From Candidatus Poseidoniaceae archaeon (GTDB lineage: Archaea > Thermoplasmatota > Poseidoniia > Poseidoniales > Poseidoniaceae), in assembly GCA_013329865.1 (NCBI GenBank), contig DUJJ01000174.1, positions 1-9,057 of the forward strand: a stretch of DNA of 9,057 nucleotides, read 5' to 3'. Under the pieces are notes generated by a model. It ran no database searches. It was not told where the DNA came from and worked only from the letters and a program-made list of their open reading frames with translations. Below are positions 6,244 to 9,057 of this stretch, in pieces. The first letter of the stretch is position 1; every line of letters starts with the position of its first letter. The position numbers and the translations under genes were made by a program.

Positions 6244-6251
6244 CTATATAT
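6244..6251 (-). promoter_or_regulatory. TATA box of the photolyase gene
   Basis: The minus strand reads ATATATAGG-like sequence centred about 28 nt before the photolyase ATG, with no Shine-Dalgarno sequence in the short gap. This fits an archaeal promoter making a leaderless mRNA and supports the start at 6220. Confidence 0.65.
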
Positions 6252-6295
6252 CAGTGTATTTTTCTATTTAATTCCGTATTTTGCGGTTGTACATA

Positions 6296-6303
6296 CTTAT
6301 ATA
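6296..6303 (+). promoter_or_regulatory. TATA box of the membrane-protein gene
   Basis: CTTATATA is centred about 27 nt before the ATG at 6327. This spacing fits a leaderless transcript. It shows that the upstream in-frame TTG at 6201, which would lie inside the photolyase gene and before this promoter, is not the start. Confidence 0.7.
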
Positions 6304-6326
6304 CGGTAAACTATCAAACATCCACC

Positions 6327-7211
6327 ATGACTGGAGCATTGGTAAATCTTCATGAGCGGCTGCTAGGCAAGCCTGCAGAAGAGCAGGTTCGACGCTACGG
6401 TTTAGTTGCTGCAATCGTTGGATTTGTTTTCCATCTGAGCCTGTATTTCCTCTACCAAGTTGGTGTTTTAGAAGTCAACAGTGCATCTACAGATCTTTTA
6501 GATTCACCCCTAGACGCACTCTACACGCCGTTCTCAATATTGCTTGCCTACGAAGTTTACCAACTAATCCGAGCAATACCTGAGTCCTTTTCCACCGCTG
6601 TAGGAAAGCAATTCGAAATCGTCACGCTACTAGTTGTCAGAGATATTTTCAAGCGTCTATCTGAACTAGAATTCAGCGGTGATTGGGTTATCGATTCTGA
6701 ATTAAAACTAATTGTCATCGAGTGTCTAACTTTCATCACTTTGTTTACCACATCGCTGATTTATCGAGCCAATAGTTCAACTGAGACAAAGGTAGAGTTC
6801 GGCAATAGTGACCTACTCAATTTTGTCCAAAATAAGCAAAGAATCGCTCTATTCTTACTCTTTACCTATATTATAATGGCATTATTCTCGTTCTCTAATT
6901 GGATAATCTCAGTAAGTGAGGGAGACGGTTCGGTCACTCGTGAAATTTTCTTCCTCGATTTCTTCACTGTCCTGATTCTTGCGGATATCCTGATTTTGCT
7001 GATTTCTTATGGATACTCAACTGACTTTACAAATCTAGCTCGCAACACTGGTTTCATACTGTCAACCGTTGTCCTGAGAGTCGCAATCGGCGCCAGTGGT
7101 ATTTCATCCATGGTATTGTTTGTCCTTGGCGGTCTGCTCGGTATTGCTGTATTGGTTATCAGTCTCAAAACTGATGAATTTCAGATTGATGATGATTCTA
7201 GCGAGGAGTAA
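6327..7211 (+). CDS. Conserved polytopic membrane protein of unknown function
   Basis: 294 residues from ATG 6327. Five to six hydrophobic segments are visible: about 25-45, 126-146, 172-196, 207-229, 242-257 and 261-280, with a weaker one at 66-82. Between the first two is the most distinctive stretch, SPLDALYTPFSILLAYEVYQ... followed by FSTAVGKQFEIVTLLVVRDIFKRLSEL (60-113), polar and likely the functional region. The C-terminus is a short acidic tail (DEFQIDDDSSEE). No signal peptide, transporter signature or catalytic motif is recognised. Proteins with a similar YEVY/GKQ-EI-LLVVR-IFK pattern seem familiar from marine bacteria, but with no assigned role, and transfer is possible. It shares a 106-bp divergent promoter region with the photolyase, and its 3' end overlaps that of crtI by 14 bp. 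A link to light or UV response is only positional. Confidence 0.82.
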   Translation: MTGALVNLHERLLGKPAEEQVRRYGLVAAIVGFVFHLSLYFLYQVGVLEVNSASTDLLDSPLDALYTPFSILLAYEVYQLIRAIPESFSTAVGKQFEIVTLLVVRDIFKRLSELEFSGDWVIDSELKLIVIECLTFITLFTTSLIYRANSSTETKVEFGNSDLLNFVQNKQRIALFLLFTYIIMALFSFSNWIISVSEGDGSVTREIFFLDFFTVLILADILILLISYGYSTDFTNLARNTGFILSTVVLRVAIGASGISSMVLFVLGGLLGIAVLVISLKTDEFQIDDDSSEE

Positions 7212-8703
7212 GGTCTGACACAACCAGCCGAACCGTCGCCTTTGCTGAATTGATAACACCGGGTAGGCCGGCACCGGGATGGGTACCGGCACCAACAAAG
7301 TATAGTCCTGGTATCTTCATGTCCTTGTTATGCGGTCTGAAATAAGCACTCTGTGTTAGTTTAGGCGCCACTGAAAAAGCAGAACCTTTGTAGGCGACTA
7401 ATTCACTTTCAAACATCTTAGGTGTGTAATGTCGACGGGTGACGATGTGTTTACTTAATTCAGGTAACTCAACCTCCAATGCTTTGATTATTTTATCAGC
7501 ATAATCTTCGGCAATGGAATCCCAATCAACATCGGCTCTACCTAGGTGGGGCACTGGCGCTAAGACATATCCTGCACTACAGCCTTTAGGTGCTAATTGA
7601 GGGTCGGTGACTGTTGGAACGTGAAGATACAAACTGAAATCATCAGGCAGGCTGGTGCCCTTGAAGATTTCATCAAGCAGTTCTTTGTAACGTGGACCAA
7701 ACAGTATAGTGTGATGTGCAACATCCTTGTATTCTATGTCGGTGCCAAAGTGCAGGACAAAAAGTGACATCGACCAGTCCATTTTCTCCAGCTTTTTTGC
7801 CCGCTTCTTGGCTAACTTGTTAGCCCCATATATCCGGTCATAGGTATGATGGATATCAGCATTGGATACCACGACATCAAAGGTCTGTTCGACACCATTG
7901 CCGTCAGTAATTTCATGTTGTGTATCACCATTGATTAAGCGAGCTTGTTTAACCGGGGAATTGAGTCTTAATTCGCCGCCTAATTCTTCGAATAATTTCA
8001 CTAATGCTCTAACTAGTGCGTGAGTTCCGCCCCTGGGGAAGAATACTCCCCACTGTCGTTCCAAGAAATGAATCAAGGTGTAAATTGATGAAGTTTGGAA
8101 AGGATTGCCGCCGACCAGCAGTGAGTGGAAACTCATTGCTTGTCGTAAATGTTCATCTTTAACATATTTTGAAACCGTCTTGTAAACTGAGCGCTCGGCA
8201 CGTAATTTCATCAGATCAGGCGTCACTTTCAGCATATCGGAAAACCTAAGAAACGGTCGGTCAACTAAATCGGTATAGCCCTTGTCAAATACTTTCTCTG
8301 AATACTTGAAGAATCGCTGGTAACCTTCGGCGTCTTGCTCGCTGCGTTGTCTAATCTGCTCAAGCATTTTGTCTGCGTCACGGGTATAATCAAACCTATC
8401 ACCGTCACTCCAGATGAGCCGATACATTGGCGCGACTTCCATCAGCTCGATGTAATCGTCAAGTTTGCGATCTGAAAGTTCAAACAATTCTTCTAAGGTA
8501 TGCGGAGCTGTTACTACCGTCGGTCCGGCGTCGAACGTATAGCCATCATCGTGATAGACATAGGCGCGACCGCCAGGCTTGTCTCTAGCCTCATAGAGGA
8601 CTGTTTGAATTCCTGCACTTTGCAACCGTATGGCTGCTGCTAAACCCCCAAAGCCACTACCTATGACGGCAGCAGATTTACTGTTTGTCGGTTCGGCTGA
8701 CAT
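7198..8703 (-). CDS. crtI: Phytoene desaturase (CrtI-type carotene desaturase)
   Basis: FAD-dependent desaturase that introduces double bonds into phytoene, on the way to neurosporene or lycopene, at the membrane surface. At 501 residues it has normal CrtI length. The N-terminal dinucleotide-binding motif GSGFGG (15-20) is followed by YEARDKPGGRAYVYHDDGYTFDAGPTVVTAP (37-67), and the C-terminal FAD-binding signature reads GLYFVGAGTHPGAGLPGVINSAKATVRLV (466-494). HSLLVGGNPFQTSSIYTLIHFLERQWGVFFPRGGT in the middle is also typical. How many desaturation steps it performs cannot be read from sequence. Desaturases of the CrtN or CrtD type are related, but this sequence reads as classical CrtI. ATG at 8703 has a TATA-like box 27 nt upstream and no ribosome-binding site, so it is probably leaderless. 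It is divergent from crtB, which supplies its substrate. Confidence 0.95.
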   Translation of the reverse strand: MSAEPTNSKSAAVIGSGFGGLAAAIRLQSAGIQTVLYEARDKPGGRAYVYHDDGYTFDAGPTVVTAPHTLEELFELSDRKLDDYIELMEVAPMYRLIWSDGDRFDYTRDADKMLEQIRQRSEQDAEGYQRFFKYSEKVFDKGYTDLVDRPFLRFSDMLKVTPDLMKLRAERSVYKTVSKYVKDEHLRQAMSFHSLLVGGNPFQTSSIYTLIHFLERQWGVFFPRGGTHALVRALVKLFEELGGELRLNSPVKQARLINGDTQHEITDGNGVEQTFDVVVSNADIHHTYDRIYGANKLAKKRAKKLEKMDWSMSLFVLHFGTDIEYKDVAHHTILFGPRYKELLDEIFKGTSLPDDFSLYLHVPTVTDPQLAPKGCSAGYVLAPVPHLGRADVDWDSIAEDYADKIIKALEVELPELSKHIVTRRHYTPKMFESELVAYKGSAFSVAPKLTQSAYFRPHNKDMKIPGLYFVGAGTHPGAGLPGVINSAKATVRLVVSDLTPR

Positions 8704-8707
8704 TGTC
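8698..8707. promoter_or_regulatory. Start-codon element shared by crtI and crtB (crtI copy)
   Basis: In the crtI direction the start context is GACA-ATG-TCA, the same 10 bases as at the crtB start. Here only part of the palindrome found at crtB is kept. It could be an operator half, or simply a favoured leaderless start context before a Ser second codon. Confidence 0.3.
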
Positions 8708-8725
8708 TGACGGTCGGGATTGAGG

Positions 8726-8735
8726 TAAATAAAAA
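8726..8735 (-). promoter_or_regulatory. TATA-like box of crtI
   Basis: The minus strand reads TTTTTATTTA, centred about 27 nt before the crtI ATG. This is the spacing of an archaeal promoter for a leaderless mRNA. Confidence 0.55.
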
Positions 8736-8800
8736 GCCGTTTTTTATTGTGGGAGAAATAAGTATTAAATGTCGTCGAATAAACAGTGATTTAAAAGCGA

Positions 8801-8808
8801 TATAATAT
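8801..8808 (+). promoter_or_regulatory. TATA-like box of crtB
   Basis: TATAATAT predicts transcription start near 8830 and hence a leader of about 30 nt before the ATG at 8860. TTTAAAAG at 8790-8797 is a second candidate, giving about 40 nt. Unlike its neighbours, crtB therefore seems to have a short leader, which leaves room for regulation at the RNA level. Confidence 0.5.
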
Positions 8809-8853
8809 CATAACTACAATTACAAGCCACCACGCTAGCAAAATTTTGGATTG

Positions 8854-8866
8854 TTGACAATGTCAA
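8854..8866. promoter_or_regulatory. Perfect 13-bp palindrome TTGACAATGTCAA on the crtB start codon
   Basis: Six-base arms TTGACA and TGTCAA flank a single central A, which is the first base of the crtB ATG. Ten of these bases recur at the crtI start (8698-8707). A dimeric regulator binding here would lie about 45 bp downstream of the TATA-like box, where it could block elongation or translation. The function is speculative. Confidence 0.35.
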
Positions 8867-9057
8867 ACGAGAACCTAACTCCCGATGAGTCACTCGCTCT
8901 CAACGGCGAAAGTTTCCATTGGGCAAAGCGTTTCCTCGGAAAAAAAATGGGTCTGGAGGCAGCCAAACTGTATGCTTTTTGCCGGCTACTTGACGATATG
9001 GCAGACGGCGATATTGCCAACGGCCCAGAGCGTTTAGTGAAAATTCGGGCGGCACTG
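8860..9057 (+). CDS. crtB: Phytoene synthase, 5' part, cut by window edge
   Basis: Joins two geranylgeranyl diphosphates head to head to give phytoene, the first committed carotenoid step. The 66 residues visible include FHWAKRFLG (19-27), the usual N-terminal helix of squalene/phytoene synthases, and LYAFCRLLDDMAD (37-49). The latter contains the first aspartate-rich DxxxD motif (DDMAD), which binds Mg-diphosphate, and the conserved YxxCRxxDD pattern. The second aspartate motif lies beyond the edge. ATG 8860 is the best start; in-frame TTG codons at 8851 and 8854 would add two or three residues, and an in-frame stop at 8836-8838 limits anything longer. It is divergent from crtI. Squalene synthase is an alternative family member, but crtI next door makes phytoene synthase much more likely. 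Confidence 0.92.
   Translation, partial: MSNENLTPDESLALNGESFHWAKRFLGKKMGLEAAKLYAFCRLLDDMADGDIANGPERLVKIRAAL

Larger units (their letters stand above)
8704..8859. promoter_or_regulatory. Divergent crtI/crtB promoter region
   Basis: 156 bp, AT-rich, holding TATA-like boxes for both carotenoid genes pointing outward. The layout allows one regulator to control both genes. No open reading frame or RNA gene is recognised here. An AAAAAGCCGTTTTTT stretch at 8731-8745 coincides with the crtI TATA-like box and is probably promoter AT-richness rather than a terminator. Confidence 0.6.

Noticed and set aside
6201..6326. Longer start (TTG at 6201) for the membrane protein, adding 42 residues
   Set aside because: It would overlap the photolyase start and precede the TATA box at 6296-6303; the ATG at 6327 has ideal leaderless spacing.
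8731..8748. AAAAA-GCCG-TTTTTT stretch as a hairpin terminator
   Set aside because: The stem would be only A-T pairs, no gene ends there, and it overlaps the crtI TATA-like box.
8854..8859. TTGACA as a bacterial -35 box
   Set aside because: It abuts the crtB start codon, so any -10 would fall in the coding region; the other promoters here are archaeal in layout.
8835..9020. 61-codon minus-strand open frame at the right end
   Set aside because: Antisense to the crtB start, whose DDMAD motif and helix pattern are clear.

Overview
The window looks archaeal, most probably a surface-ocean euryarchaeon of the Marine Group II/III type (Candidatus Poseidoniia or a relative). That placement is inferred. 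It rests on a euryarchaeal PRC-barrel protein ending in the FPPTPIP signature, an archaeal-type B-family DNA polymerase with a RadA/RadB-like partner, TATA-like boxes about 24-30 nt before many start codons (leaderless mRNAs), and photolyase plus carotenoid genes. No rRNA, tRNA, CRISPR array, insertion sequence or integrase was seen.

Left end (1-600, minus strand): a two-gene unit of a PRC-barrel protein followed by RNase Z (rnz). RNase Z runs off the left edge. It is clearly visible from its ribosome-binding site, N-terminal motif and HxHxDH metal motif.

Centre (600-6220): a DNA-damage block. A degenerate RecA/RadA-like ATPase (plus strand, 744-1496) points head-on at a minus-strand unit: a photolyase, then a small helical protein, then a divergent family-B DNA polymerase. 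The polymerase keeps motifs A and B but has a one-aspartate motif C (VDCVW) and eroded exonuclease motifs. The RecA-like protein lacks the Walker A Ser/Thr and the usual catalytic Glu. This set resembles the archaeal PolB2/Dpo2 neighbourhood and is analogous in composition to the bacterial ImuA/ImuB/DnaE2 mutasome. The RecA-like gene and the small-protein/polymerase unit lie on opposite strands but share the 12-mer TTTTACTTTAAC in the same orientation, about 54 and 64 bp before their starts. This is a candidate common regulatory site. The photolyase carries an unusual C-terminal extension of about 190 residues that looks like a decayed Rossmann/FAD-oxidoreductase domain.

Right end (6220-9057): divergent from the photolyase is a polytopic membrane protein of unknown function, whose 3' end overlaps that of crtI (phytoene desaturase). 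crtI and the start of crtB (phytoene synthase, cut by the right edge) are divergent over 156 bp.

Taken together, the window combines light-driven DNA repair, probable damage-tolerance synthesis and carotenoid photoprotection, a coherent set of functions for a sunlit habitat.
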